Of a DNA stretch of 64,000 nt, positions 1 to 14,380 are shown in pieces. A program made the translations under genes and the position numbers. Source of the stretch: Ciona savignyi (Eukaryota; Chordata; Ascidiacea; Phlebobranchia; Cionidae); assembly GCA_000149265.1 (NCBI GenBank), contig CH002599.1, positions 66,323-130,322 of the forward strand, read 5' to 3'. The notes beneath the pieces were generated by a model, which did not search any database, had not been told where the DNA came from, and was given only the letters and a program-made list of their open reading frames with translations. Within the stretch, counting starts at the first letter, position 1. Every line of letters begins with the position of its first letter.

Positions 1-117
1 TATATGAAACTATTCTAAAATAGTAAGTTAATTAGCATAATCTACAATTAGAACAAAATTATATGACACATGACTACTTATGGTGGTTTTAAAAATATAG
101 CGAAGGATAAAACGTAC

Positions 118-3100
118 TGCAGGCGTGTAAGAATCCTTGACCAGAGTGGATGGTTGCGTTCAAATATCCGGATAATAAATCTTCATCTTCCTTTATCATC
201 ATCGATCCAACGTTGTTCATCTGAACAAAACAAAGAAGAACATTATGCGGCACATATGATCGCAACAATTGTGCCCTGTATAGTTGAATTTTAGGCAAAA
301 ATAAAATTTGGTCGTAGGTACCTTAAATACAAAATATAATTTACCTTTCTAAGTCGCACACAAGCTGCTAATAATGCATTAACCTCTAGCGATGCTAGAG
401 AGAAACTTTTAAAGCAAGTTTCTTGCTGCTTCATGATTGCCTCTGTCCATTCAATTCGTTCATAATCGGAAGACATTAGGAACATGTAGGACTGTGGAAC
501 AAATATGATGTGTTTATGTTTAGAACTGGTACAACATGGGCTTGCTATTCTTGATGTGTTAATCCTTGACGAACATACAAATCGTTAAATGTATTAATCT
601 GAAGGTTTTTGAATTTGGTGGTACTTGGGCTAACAAACATATTGTTGATGAAGGTATGCAATAACATTCAATAGTAATTTTACTTGTAAGGCACCATCAA
701 AAAACATTTACTGATGAACTACTTTTAAATAGTTTTCATAGTACAGTATGCAATAACAATAAAAAAGCACATCAGCACATGCATAGCAATATACACATTA
801 TGTCTAGCATATTTGGTCGTTAAGTTTTTGCACATAGCAGCTGCTTGTTAGTTTCGACCAGCGTTGGTTAGGCTGTGAAGATTTCGCTCTTGCTGCAAGA
901 GCGTAAGTAAAATTTGGATCAAATTTAACGTGCTGCTACTACCAAAGTTGTAACAAAGAACTGAGTACAAATTTGCACATACCCATGCAAGGACAACCCA
1001 CCCACACAATTCTCATACCTTACTCCGTTCCTATTATGCAACAAAATAAAGAAAAACTGTGAAACATGTTTTAATTCAGCTACACTGTACAAAAACAGTA
1101 AAAAACAATAATTGAAAGAATTAAACAAATTATCTTGTCAGATTACAAAAGACACCATGATACACTCCCGGGGGGATTTGGTGATAAATATAATGAAATC
1201 CCTGGCCTTCCTACCTTTCCCTGCATGTGGTATATACGGAACGAAAGGTTAGGAGCAGCGAGAACGATCCTCGCTTCAAGTTCAGCAAGTTTCTTTCGAA
1301 GTCTCTCCTCCCGACGAGACTTCACCGGCGAGCTTTCCGATGCCCTGGCATTATCCTTCGTATCCTTGCTACGAGCCTTGCGCTCCCGAGCGATGTCACG
1401 CTTCACCTGCTGCGCTCGGTTACTGAGATCGCGCAGCTCGTCCTCCCCGGTGGCCGCCACGTCAGGAATCGCTGAAACGATTTTTATGAAATATTTTTTT
1501 ATCCAGCAAGCAGGGTAAATAAACATAATGGTAATATACTATTTGGAACATTAATTTTTATCTTCAACAAACTAAGATTTACTGTAATATCAAAAACAAA
1601 ATACTAAAATCGCGTCAAAAAGTATTGTATGTCATTGCTTTAATCATGTTTATTTCATACCTTCAGAGTCTTCCTTTGGTTGAAAGGAAAGATCTGCAAG
1701 TGGGATGTACCATTTGCATTCATATGAGTCTTTGGAGTGGAACACCCTGAAAATATTAAAATAAAGATACTGTTTTCTAAATAACGATAGGGAAACTCGA
1801 TTGTTTATGGGTTTGACTACACTGATAAAACTAAATGATACATATTCATTGTGAAGACAGTAAAGTATTTTAAAACAAGTGATAGGCACTGTACCTTTTT
1901 TCCAACATTTATTTTATCTAAAAGAATGCAATAAACACTATACAGCTTAAAGAAATGCTATGATGTCACATAATGTACACATATAGGCTTGTGTGGTTGC
2001 CATCGTCCATGTTTTTATTAGTATGACAATAGTTTAATAGTTAGAAATGATTTGTGAGAGCGCAAGCAAATGACTCACCCAGCTGCACTCTTTTGCTTTG
2101 CACATAAAAGGAGATCATTGTAGAGGAAGCAATGTCTTAACTTTCGTGAGCCGTCATTGGAAACCTGCCCAGTAAATAACAAACAATCATGAAAGACTAC
2201 ATGGTTTACAACTAAAAAAGCTTAGACTAGCAACATCTATTTGACTTCTACACTTTACATGCAATATAGAAATCTTGGTTACCTCGACAAGAAATCCATC
2301 CTTGATCAACTCGCGGTCGGCACTTCGTGCAGCAGCAGCTGCAGAAGAAGGGACGCGACGCGGTTTGTAAGACGACGAGGATATTGAGTTTATTCTCTCC
2401 AAAAATTGTTGCGCCTGCTTTAGCACCTAAGGGTTGCATGTGTGAGACAATGTAGTAAACAAGATATATAATGGTGCAAATCATGCAGTTAAGCTAACAG
2501 TGCAAACTATGGGTTTTAACATGTAAGACGCATCAGTTTTGTAAAACATTTATGTAACAACAAACTGATGCATTTAAACACGTTTTATCATAATTTGGAG
2601 AAATGCCTTATTATGAAATGTTTCTAATTGTAAAAATTCAGTACAAACAAATTAATTGAAGCCAGCATCAAAGCATTAGCACAAATTCAACATAATTTGC
2701 GGATAGCTTTATATGCATGGTACATAAAGGCGCTGATTCATGGCTAATATGCTATTAATAATTTACTTGTCGAAGTGTATGATAGTCCGGGTGGCGATGT
2801 GGTGTATGCTTCAATAAATCTTGCAAAACAAGTGTCGTCCGCATCACACGCTCAACAGGCTTGTACAACACATCTGTAAGTATAATCTGTAACTCCTCTA
2901 TCTGACCAAACATACAGAAAAAATGTGATTCTTCACATAAAACTATTCGGTTGTTAAAATGTAAAATTTTAGTTTTAAATAAAATTACTGTTATAGAGTA
3001 TGTTCATGTAAAGTATGTACTAAAAGATTAGTTATTACCAGGTGCGACATGGTTGCAATTTGCACCCCTAGTATATATATATCTGTATTACCAAAGATGC

Positions 3101-6100
3101 ACATGTAACATTGTGGTAAATTATTAATTTTCTCTAGGCATTTTTTAATTATGCTTAAGCAGATGGTTTCATTAACAAACAGAAACAACATACCAATTAA
3201 GCTGATCGATTCCACATCCTTGCTGCCCCTGGACTGCACTTTTAAGCTCTGCAGACAGAACAACATTTATGTTTTACATGTCAACGGCTTGAGCAAGTGC
3301 AAACTCACCTCAATGATTTGAGCAAATTGTGAATTTTCTTTCGCACATTTTTCCACTGTGTGTTGGGCTCGTTTATAATTGTTGAGATAATCTCCATAAA
3401 AATTTAGCTTCGACAGCTGAATTGAAAAGATAGTAGATGTTAGTAGAAGTTAAACAAATACATCATATATACTACAAATATGCTTTTGACTAAACAAATT
3501 ATTGAAACAAATTGATTAAAGTTAACATACCATTGTCAATTTAAAGTACAGTGCATAAAAGCATAAAATTAAGGAAGCAAAAAGCCTTGATTGTACTTTT
3601 ATATCTTTACTCTTAAAACGTAATGTAGGCTTAGTTGTTATGTTTAATTCATACCAGCTTCTTAAACAAATCACCAACGCTGTGTCTGCGCTCCACACAT
3701 CCAGCCGTGGCTTTAGCTTCTGATAGAAATTGCCATGAAGGTTCGTGAAGATCTCGCACACGAAAGAAAAGCGTGTCAAAATCTTGAGCCGACATCACAG
3801 GTTGCGAAGTTCCAATCGTAGCTTTCAACGGTTTCATATACTGCACCAACATAATACTTTATTTCTACATACGTGCTACATGATACATTGCAAAACGAAA
3901 CTCATAGAAAACTAACTACGAAATGCTGTAAATATAAAAAAGCAAGTGCCACTGTGCAGTGCAATAATGCTATGATATTTAACTACTAAATTACCAGCAA
4001 AAGGGTATTAAGATACTGCAGATATGCTTCTTCGTTTTCCAGCAGTGAACTGAGAACCCATTTCCGCATCCGGAGTTTCTCAGCTTCCGCAATGCTACGA
4101 ACTTTCTGGTAATCCACCATATCCGAAACTGCTTCATTCTGGTTGATAATCACAATTTAACACTAAAGCTTTTGTGGAATGCCATGTCCATAGTTCATGG
4201 GCCAATCAGTTATTCTTGAAAAATAAAGTGAAAAATTATATTTTATTCTTTAATTATTTACATAGACAACTGTATACAACATGTTCACTTAATTACATAA
4301 AAAATAGACATAAAAAAAATTCTATGGAAGTTACCAACTTACTGCATATTTAAACCTTAAAGGAAAATTTTGTTTAGGTTTACATTATTGATACAATTAC
4401 TAAATTTAATCAATCAAATCTCAAATCATAAGAGTAGCTAGCTACCTTGGAAGGGGAGCCATGAGATGAATCAGTGCTTGTGGCTTGCTGAGGGACAGAT
4501 ATTGGTTGTGTTATTCCTAGATCTTCAGTTTGACCATCCAGTTCAGTTCCTTTAGGCCTGAAAAACATTTTTCGTCAGTCTTAGTCAAAATGAATTGACA
4601 TTTTATCACATTTTGCAATAATTCTTATATATTTGCAATCACTAAAAAAGATAATGTGTTCATGAAACAACAAATCTAATGACTTATACAATAAAGGGTA
4701 TAAAACAGAACTAATAGCCTGATGGTATATAGTCAACAGATTGTAACATAATATCTTAGAACAATCTTATTAATAAGGTAAATAGTTATAGAATATATCA
4801 ACATAATCTTATCATACAAAGTACAATGATTAATCAAAATCCCCTATATATTTCGTAAAACATCCAAAAGAATACTTACTTTGAAAAGACAAATATTGGC
4901 GTTGGGCTGTTAGAATGTTCATTCCTGGCTTGGTTGGTCACATGCACTGCTCCTGATAAGTTGTTCGTTGCCAGCGTCACATCATCTGAACCTGTGATGT
5001 CCAAATACACAAGAAACTGAGATTTTGTCAAGTTGGGTCGATTTTATAGATGCAGTATGAGTTGTTTTGATAATGTGAAATGAAGAACCATAATTTACAA
5101 ACTGTTTCAATGAGAAAATGAAGATGCTTTGATCAGTTAGCGAGATATATTTGTCTCTAAATAAAGCCTAGTGAATTAGTTTATGATTCTGTTTTGCTAT
5201 AATACATATCGCAATGAAGTACATGGTTGTCATACAGCGGGTTAAAAGATTCCCATTTTAAATGTTCGTTTATTTAAAACTTTATACAAACTTATGGGAG
5301 CATAAAGTATGTGGGATGAAAAGTAAGTACATAGGACCAGGAAAAACTATCACAGGTCATATGAACTGTGATAATTTGAAAGAAACTTATTTTACCTTCA
5401 TCAGATGAGTGAAGTTCAATAGATTGCATAGAAAGCATGGACGATCGGTCGGGTGTGGTTCGATCATCATCTGACCAATTGGAAAACGCTGAGTAAGCAA
5501 CACTCATTCTCTCATTAGTTGTTCGCGCCACCCGTAGTTGATGTAGAGGTGATATTTCAGGGAAAGTATTCGACTTTCTCTGTTGGTGGAGATAGTGTTT
5601 AAGGAGGTTTAAAATATGTAGATGTTTGTTGTTCTCAACAAACATATATACTAGTGTGTTTTTTATTTCAAAAATTAAACCATGTTGTCAAATATTTCTA
5701 CATTTCTCCCAATTAGTCCACATTTTAATATAAAAATTTTATTCAACTTGTACTTAAATTGAAGATAATTAAATTCAAGGCAAAAACTTAAATGCATGTT
5801 GTCAAAAAATAAACCGACACAACAATGCAAATTGTGTTGAATGTAAGACGGTTAACAATTTAACATACGTTTAAGTGAGTTGAAAGCTCGGATGTTGAAT
5901 CGAAGCTGTCATGACGACTGCTTCCGCTGTGTTGGGAGAAAGAGGATTGGTCGTTATCAAGGTCGCTAAGATCCGGAGAATAGCGATCCATGTTTTCATG
6001 TTTTTCGAGATCACCGTCTGCCTCTTCTTGATCCTGGGTTATTGAAGTGAAACTTAGATTTATGACTTTGGGAATAATAACACACCCAGGAACACAAACA

Positions 6101-9100
6101 ATACAGAATTTTACGATACAAATCAAACAGGATTCAAATCCAACTCTGCTTGCGAAATCATTTAAATGCACAAAGGTAAAGTTTTAACTGATGTTTATAC
6201 CGCTAAAGGCCTTGTACTCCGAAAGCAGCCAGATATATACTTGTGTACATAAACTTTAAGGGTTGGAGTTTTATGGTTTTAAAATCACATTGCTAAGAGC
6301 ATTACAAATTAAAAAATGAAAACAAAGTTTGAACTAAGCAGAGTTTTATGCTTTTGCAAGCAGACTTTGGAACATATTTATTACTTTTATGACTAAACAG
6401 CCATGTACATCATATTGCTGCTGAAAACAGTACAGCCTCAGGCACTTGTTACTATTCATACAAACGATTCACCAATAGTAACAGAATATCTATTTTATTA
6501 TTACGGTCACGGACATATATATTATATAGCATACACACTCAGAGTTAATGTATAACCATAACCAAACAACTATGTGCGATGTGAGTTAAAAAATCCTTAA
6601 AATACAATCTATAAATATATATTTATATTTTTCACTAACATAAGCATCATTAACAAGAATAGTTGTGCAGGTCACTGTTGGCAGTGCAGTTGGTGATTTG
6701 GCAGGAAGCATACTGATTACATCAGATATCCAATGATATAATTGACATTTTGTACAATGATTACAAAAATATGCCTATTTTACACTAAACTGTGTAAGTA
6801 GAAATTATAAATCAAAATGTACTTTCTTGTCATGACATTTTAAACATTAAAGAACTTTATACCCAAATTAAGCTTATATAAAGATCAACAAGCATGTAAA
6901 AAAAGATCAAAAATGACTAAATTCTTGTGGGGTTTTGCATAGATTCAGATTTCAATAATGTTCGCAAAAAAATCAGGTAACCTTTATAAATATTTTGAAG
7001 AACAACTGAAAGTAGCGTTCAATGGTAGATTTAGAGTTTTTGTAAGCTTTTTACAGGACTTAATTACGGTACTGTTTTATTTGCACAAAAGTTGGGTATC
7101 CGTTTCTTAATTTTGTTAGTGTTTAACCGACTACAAATCGGTTTAACCAGTTTAGTAGTAAATGATGCACAGCCCTAACTAAAGATACCGGGTAGCACTT
7201 AGCAGGTATATACCCCAAAATTTATTTTTCTCATTCTTAAGCACAACTACAGGTTGATTAGCATATTAAGAAAGCTTAAATTACCAGATTCTTCTAAATC
7301 ACTTATTTGTTATATCTTTTTAATACTAAATACTAATTACTTTTCTATACTGACATGTTTAATATTAAACTTAATAAATCTGTGGTTAAACCAGTACTAC
7401 AGTCCGCAGTACCTTAACATCAGAACTTAGAAATCCTCTAACTTTGCACTTATGTGTTACCTTTAAAATAAACAGAAAACTCTAGCCAGTATTTTGATTA
7501 AACCAGTCTACAAGTTTGTTTTTTTAAATATTGTATAAATGATCATTATGTTATTCCAACAATATACTATGTATATAATATATTATGTAAATCTATATTT
7601 TAATTGATACAAATTAACCTTTTTAAGTAAAAGCCTTTCTAAGTTTTCTACTAATAATACAATACAGCTTGGCTAGATGCCTTTCCTTTTTGTTATGTGG
7701 GAAGCGAACTGGATGTCATCCGTACTATGGTGGTCACCGATCTTTCCACTTCCTGTTTCATTCTTTTCTTGAAACTCAAGCATCACCTCTCACTCATTGA
7801 ATTTTTTTAAATAGTTTTTTTTGTTTTCGATCACTTGACACGGCTTAGTATTATTGCTTTCCTGTAAACTGGTGAAGCCATTCTGCGTAGTTCAAGGTCA
7901 ATGTGATCCTTATTACCATTAGAAACTATCAATTTACAATAAGTATTAATTGACCCAAATAAATTTTAAATTAAAAGAAAAATTGTTTCGAAAACCTAAA
8001 AGCTTACACATTCAACGACGCTATTAGATACAACTCTCATTTGCACTGGCTTGAACAGTGTACTAAGTGGTCCAGCTAAGTTAATATTTAATTAATACAT
8101 AGTGTAATGAGACCAGTCATGCCATGTACTCTAAAATCTGTAGTCCATACTGAATCTAAACAATGAAGGAACATATCAACCTAGTAATAACATGTTATGT
8201 TGTGAGCATGATAATAGTCAAAAAGATGTTGTATATATAGATTCTTAAAACATATTTGTATTATACTGGATGAGCAAGCATCTAATACAAAACAATTTTT
8301 AAATAATAAAATTGACAACATGGCCAATATTCTACACTAAAATTTAATGTATAGTTTGTATACATTTCTAATTTATCACTTGTAGTTTGAACAACATCTG
8401 CAGGTATTTAAGTTAATTCAAAAATAATGCTTTACCTCAAAATTTGGTCCAGCTGCTGGCCAGGTAAGCCGACTGTTGTTAACTGGGTCTGCATCAGCAG
8501 AAATACTTTTACGAAGCTTCACATCAGAACTACCCAATGTATAATGACGCTTTCCATAACCATCCTTCATGTCAATATCCGACAAATCGTAGTCCTGTCA
8601 ATTTTAATTTGCGATATATGTATATAAACATTTCTGTGTAAAGTTAGAATACCTTGTCATTATTGTCTTTGTTTAAAGTTGACATGGAAGTAAAATCTTT
8701 CTCACCATCATACATTTCAACATTAGCCTGAAATTTAAAATCTGGTATAGTTTTACATACATTATATATACTAATTGAAATTGTTAGTATTTATCCTAGC
8801 ATGCAGCAATGGCAATATAAACAATTGAATGACAAATGATATCATGAAACTTCCTCAAAAAAACTTCACACACATAACATCAAATGAATGGCCTAAAACT
8901 AACTGACATTACTCTGGCCTAATGAGTCTACCTGGTTCCCTGTATTACAAGTCCATACTTCAACATAATCTCCTCTACCACTTGAAGCTTTCTGTTTCAC
9001 TCCAGTTGCCATAGCAACAGCAGCATTTATATTTTCATTGGAAGACTCTTCCTGTTTCACGGCAAAATGGGTTTTGGCACTGTCATTGCTTTCATTGGTG

Positions 9101-10066
9101 TCTTTATCAGGGCCAGTTTTGCATTGCCACACCTGAATTAAGTGGAACAATTACAGGGAAATTAAAGGTCAGATTGATGAAGAATAGTAAATCGTAGAGT
9201 AACAGCAGAATTAAATGGTTAGTACAGAACTACAGTATAAATTATGTTGTGTTAGACAGTGATGTAGGTGATCAGTCTAAATCTGAGAAGAATATCATTA
9301 AACTATGAAAATTGGATGCTTCAAGGCCAACATGCACTGATGACAGTACCTCTAAATATGATGTTCTTTTCCTTAAACTAGCACGAGGAGGAAAGGTGGA
9401 ATTTGGGTTATCCGACATTTGATCTTTGGGCTCTGATGACCTGGCTTCAAATATCTTCACATTTTCGAGAACTTTAGACAGTCTGTTTTGTGTCTTTATA
9501 TCTTCTTCTTTTTTTAATTTCACAACCTTTGGGCCAACTGCAGGTCCTGTTTTTTTTATTTCCTCTTTTGCTTCATTAGTATTAATATCCACATTGCTAG
9601 ACTCCATGGCTTGATTATCTGATCTTAGATCTACAGATGTTGGTTCGGAGTCAACAGAAGAGTTCTGAGTGCTGGTGTATCCCCATTTATCTTGGGTGTA
9701 ACTTCGCTTCTTTGCAGCCAAGCATGTCTAAAAATAGAAAAAATGTGTTTAATTTGTGCAATATGTGAGATGCATCATACATGGATTAATGCTTGTCACG
9801 CAGTGAACCACGGTACAGAACAATTGGTAAAATGGTAATTCAAGTCACACACACTATACCGGTATATCTCGCAATGGTACCTGTAAATAAATGAGGTGAA
9901 ACTTTTCTTGGTTTAGTTTTCCTTCCAAGTTTTTAATCAGTGCCTTGCATGTCGTCAAGCTGGCTTCTACGTCTTCCACATCTTGGAAAGAAACCTTTCC
10001 TGGTGGGTCTACACCTGGAAACTTTTCTGCCCACTGAACAAGAAACTCCCCCTCCTGTATTTCCAT
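118..10066 (-). CDS. BCR: BCR/ABR orthologue (RhoGEF-RhoGAP), 5' 20 exons; 3' part off window
   Basis: About 998 residues are readable. Exons, 5' to 3' on the minus strand: 10066-9881, 9727-9350, 9132-8932, 8727-8653, 8594-8436, 6033-5869, 5579-5396, 4991-4880, 4557-4446, 4138-3995, 3840-3655, 3416-3309, 3248-3194, 2873-2767, 2426-2283, 2164-2079, 1746-1661, 1471-1215, 491-345, 220-118. All junctions are GT-AG and keep frame. Exon 1 plus the start of exon 2 match the N-terminal coiled-coil oligomerisation domain of BCR (EKFHLIYLQ). Exons 10-15 encode the DH domain ([35 protein letters not shown]). Exons 16-19 encode the split PH domain ([23 protein letters not shown]). Exon 20 opens the C2 domain; the RhoGAP domain must lie left of the window. 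By family, the protein activates and inactivates Rho-type GTPases at membrane and cortex. The start ATG at 10066 lies 12 nt after an acceptor (TGTGTTTAG), which suggests a 5' UTR intron or leader trans-splicing. I saw no YVNV Grb2 site of the mammalian BCR type. Confidence 0.93.
6034..8435. other. Long intron of the BCR/ABR gene
   Basis: This 2.4-kb intron lies between exons 5 and 6 and is the longest in the gene. It is AT-rich, with no open frame, SINE or inverted repeat that I could recognise. Confidence 0.7.
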
Positions 10067-10080
10067 TTTAAGCACCAGCT

Positions 10081-13000
10081 AAACACAGTGGGAGGCTAGG
10101 ATATCAGACAGGTCATTTCACAGTGGGAAAGTGGTTAAACTGTCACTTATTGATCTATAAGAAATAAATGTAGATGAACATTAATACAGTGAAGCAGTAT
10201 ATTGTTAATTTTTAGATGTTGGCTAATTTAAGTAAATGAAAAGATATAACATAAACTGGAATTCCAAATCATGTTCAAGACGGCATGAGTTATTAACAAT
10301 TGTCCTGACACCTTAGTATAAACTAACAAACTATCATAATTGAGGAAATCACAGTTGGTACAAATTGCATTAAATAAATTGCTACCAATTGAATGGTGTT
10401 TTTATATCCTCAGAGTCATAGCACTAACTACTACAAAACACAGTCACCACTACACCAATACCAGAACTACTATTGATATATAATTTCCATTATAAATAAT
10501 AGATGATATTCTAAAACACCTGCAATGCAAAAGCCCAATCATTAGGAACACTAATATGTGCAATGTAGGTGGATTTAAACTATTGACGTTAAAAGTTCTA
10601 GAAGTTAAACCATACCAAGAATCAGAACATGTAAACCACTACTGCATAATAAATTAATCGTTTCAACAAATAGGTTAATAAACAGTCTTACAATGATTAG
10701 GTAAGCTAACAAGAGTCTGTTAAATTTTCGACCACAGATAAAAGTATTTAATTACACTTTACATGATATGATAACGATGTAAGTATGGCCAAATCTAAAA
10801 GCTGACCCTTACCTGGCAAAACAAATTCAAGATTCAGCTTATTTGTCCTGGGAAGGTTGGACAACTGTCCTCCTTTTTTGATAGCATAGGACAGTATTAA
10901 TAAATTAAACCTGTAGTTTATGTAAGGTGCGTAATGAAGCTAGATCACTAACTAAAGTCAATATTTATTCATGTAAAACCTTTCGTTCCTTACGTTCATC
11001 TGGTTGATAGCGATGTTTTTTTAGCGTGCGTTATATTTTTTTCTGGTATCCACAACTGGCATTACGCGGTGAGTACGTTATTTTGGCCGAGACTTTTACC
11101 TTGTAATAGTCCAACGGTAAAATCCGGTCTACGTAAATACGAAGTAGGGGAAACGAAATTACTTCTGTCTACGTCACGCGGCCGCGCTTTATGGTAAATG
11201 CTAAAATGCCATCTGGCGCAGAGTCTGTCATCTCTTAACAAAAGGCACTACTGTGCCACAAACAAGTAAATTAAGCATTATACTCTTAATTCATTTTAAT
11301 TTTTACTAAACAGATGACCCATGTCGCGATTTGATTTCGTGATTAGGGAAAGAAAAGCCATACCACGAAGTCGACGGCAGTTTGTAGATTTTCATAAAAT
11401 GGCCAAGAAACAAATTTTAGTAATTTCATGGGTAATAAATACGACAGGAGTTGTGTGGCCGGCGGGTCTCCAGCATGTACAATAGGCCATCCTCACAAAC
11501 AAATGCCGTAAGGTTGCAACAAAAAGAAGTGATTGTTATTTCTAAAGAATACGACAGACGAAAAAAAGAAGTCGATGTGTAATTTTCCCCAACAGTTAAT
11601 AGCAAGTTATTCGTCGCGTGAGTTACAACTTGTAACAGAACACCAAGTAGAAACACGAATAGAAATGATAGGAGAAACGCAACATGGGTATTGCGGGTTA
11701 TCAACACGCACTTCAAATCGCTCGTTTTAGTCACAGGATGATGCATCACATGTGTGTTTTATTAAGGTACCTTTGGTTAGAGTTCATGCGAAACCGTTTT
11801 AAAAACGTGTTTACTTGCATAACAAATCGGCTGCTTAAAAAAAAAATTATAAAACCGAAGGTCAAGCTAACATCTAAGAACACACCAGATATCCGGCTTA
11901 AGTACATACCGGGGTTTAATCTAGTGGTCTGACTAGTCACTATCTTTCATGGTCTGTAAAGTCCTATGAAGAAAGAGTTATTGAAGTCACCATCAGCAAT
12001 TTGACAACTATGAGAGATCGAACTCTCGCTCAAAAATAAACAATATTGAAACCCACGCAATGAGGAGGCACATCCATTTCAGTTTGTACCTCTTGCTTTG
12101 TGAGGGTTGTTTGTCCCATTGCAATATGTCATTCCGTCTGCCCGTTAAACTTTTAGCAAATTTAATTTCCCTCGCACTGAGTTGCTTTAATAGTATACAG
12201 ACCTACTTGCTCCCGACCAGTATTTTAAGGATTATGTCTGGTTAAAAGCAGTCATAATACGCAGAAATTGATTTTGGGGTTTTAAAACAACACGTGTTTA
12301 CAGGAAACAGAGTAGTATTGTTGGTATTAGTAAAACAACGAAATATCACGATTGTACACAACATTACAAAATTGTAATCGTTGGTGAATTGTTTTCGACA
12401 CGAAGTTTTCTAGAAATCGGCGTTGGCCCAGATTCGATTGTAAAAAACGTGAATATACTGATTGTTCGATTGTGTTTTACCAAAAAGTCTAAACAATCGA
12501 ATACTGTAGAAATCGATATTCAACTGGGGTCGTGCAGTTCAGAACTATTGGTCGTGATACCGAAATAGCTATTTGCATTTTGATTAGAATATTAACAACA
12601 AATTGACATTTTTCTTGCAACGGCGATTCTTGTTTACCTGGTACCGCCTATGAGCTAACGTATTTTTATGTTCAATATCTTCGGTGCGAACTGTACTGTA
12701 TCATTTCTTTCTGCTAAAGCACACTGGTATGACACACTTTACCAACAAGTTGTGGACTTTTAGTAGCCGGAACTGCTCATCTTACTGTATATCCACGCAT
12801 GACCATACATAGCCGGTCAATCCTCGAGGCTAACGAGCGTTTAGTGTGACGCGCGTGGTATTAATGGGCTGGTCAGGTCAATATAACGACCCCCGCGACT
12901 TTGAAGAATGGTTTCTGACTCAACGCACTGCGGGAAGCATACATCGGACGAAACTAAAATAGCTGAAAGTAATTTCTTCTTTTGTGCACTTTTTTATGCC

Positions 13001-14090
13001 TTTAAAATATCGTAGTCGTGTAAAAGTATGGAAAGAAAACACAAGTAAGGTAAAGTATTTGTAAATGTATCGAATGATTAGAAAAAAAATCATCAGTAGA
13101 CATTGCTAAGGTTAGACACAATTCTATTACACAACCAACAACACAATTTATACTTTTACAAAACATACGAGAAATGTGTTGTTATGAAGAAAATACCTTC
13201 GTTTGAACACCACGCAAAATGTGTAGGCCTATGATCTTATAATCTTTACTGTAACTGCAATGTTGAACGTGCCAGATTTCTGTATCAGTTGTAACTGTGT
13301 CTTCAACGCTAATACACCTGAAGAGCAATGTTAGCACCTCTATATGTTAAACATCAATCAAAATCATAATCTATCTAATAATTTCCGCAGCTTCGGCAGC
13401 AACACCATGCTCCTCTCGCATTACAAAGCAATATTACGTCATTGCACCACATCGCTTCTCGGTCGCCATATGTCATTACGTCATGAGCGGAACGGCGGGC
13501 CTTGCAATAAGATGCGAACGGAGTTAAGTGCTGCTTTGTTAAATTGGGAATTTACACGCTGGAATTCAATAGTAATAGGAACTAATAAAAGTTACTACCC
13601 CTTCTGGGAAAGGATACAGATGCTGAACAACACAGCATACCTTGTTGAAACAAGCACACTATTTTCAAAAGTTCAGTGCATCGTAGAGATTAATATTTCC
13701 GCCTCGTGTAATTAAACGGCGACTTTAAAATACACATATACCGTATTTAAAGATTAATTAATTTAAAGATTTTATTTTTAACAAAAACTATAAAATATGC
13801 AAAACACTGAAACAGCTGGGTTTCCATGTACTTCCTTAATCCACATGAAAGATAGGCAATAGGGAGTAGAGTAGTACACACATGAGTGATCATGAATAAA
13901 AAACGGTAACGCACCCTTTTTCGACCTAGGGTAATTGGTTTCAGTTGCTAAAAATAATTTTGCAGTTTCCTATTTAACACAATTCTGGGTTGCATTTTCT
14001 CTGTACAAAGTGGATTACTAATGAACTGCAAATTAATTGCTTAAAAAAAATAACACTCCGAATTTTTGCAAAACATTTAATGACTTAGAC
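10081..14090. other. Intergenic / BCR 5' region, no gene identified
   Basis: No recognisable protein or RNA gene. A noncoding first exon and promoter of the minus-strand BCR/ABR gene may lie here, since its first coding exon begins at a splice acceptor. The stretch 13380-13520 is less AT-rich and holds two ATTACGTCA motifs (CRE/bZIP-like) about 40 bp apart. A plus-strand open frame of 123 codons at 13344-13715 has no recognisable domain and I do not call it a gene. Confidence 0.5.
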
Positions 14091-14372
14091 CAGGGATGTC
14101 CAACCTTTTATTGTAGTGGGCCGCATTGTCACTTGAAAAAACTCAATGGGCTGCATAACCTATTAATTCAATGGGCCGCATAGTCTAATAGTTATATAAA
14201 ACCTGCGTATTCATGTTGCTTCCCTACTATAGTCTACTATTACTACGTACCTAAAAGCTGACTGATACATTTTAATTAGGCTAAGATTCAAAGAACAAAA
14301 TACTACTTGGAGTGAAAATGACTAGCGGGCCGCACAAAAATCTCAGGTGGGCCGCAGTGTGTGACATCCCTG
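14091..14372. mobile_element. hAT-type non-autonomous transposon (MITE), intact
   Basis: The 282-bp element has inverted ends CAGGGATGTC and GACATCCCTG and is flanked by a perfect 8-bp direct repeat, ACTTAGAC (14083-14090 and 14373-14380). Eight-base duplications and CAGGG-type ends are typical of the hAT superfamily. The interior is rich in GGGCCGCA-type motifs and has no coding capacity. Confidence 0.9.
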
Positions 14373-14380
14373 ACTTAGAC

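Noticed and set aside
11426-11749. Minus-strand frame with a hydrophobic stretch that might suggest a membrane protein
   Set aside because: A single hydrophobic run in AT-rich DNA is expected by chance, and nothing else supports a gene.
13344-13715. 123-codon open frame on the plus strand
   Set aside because: No recognisable motif, no supporting splice sites, and its composition follows a locally GC-richer patch.
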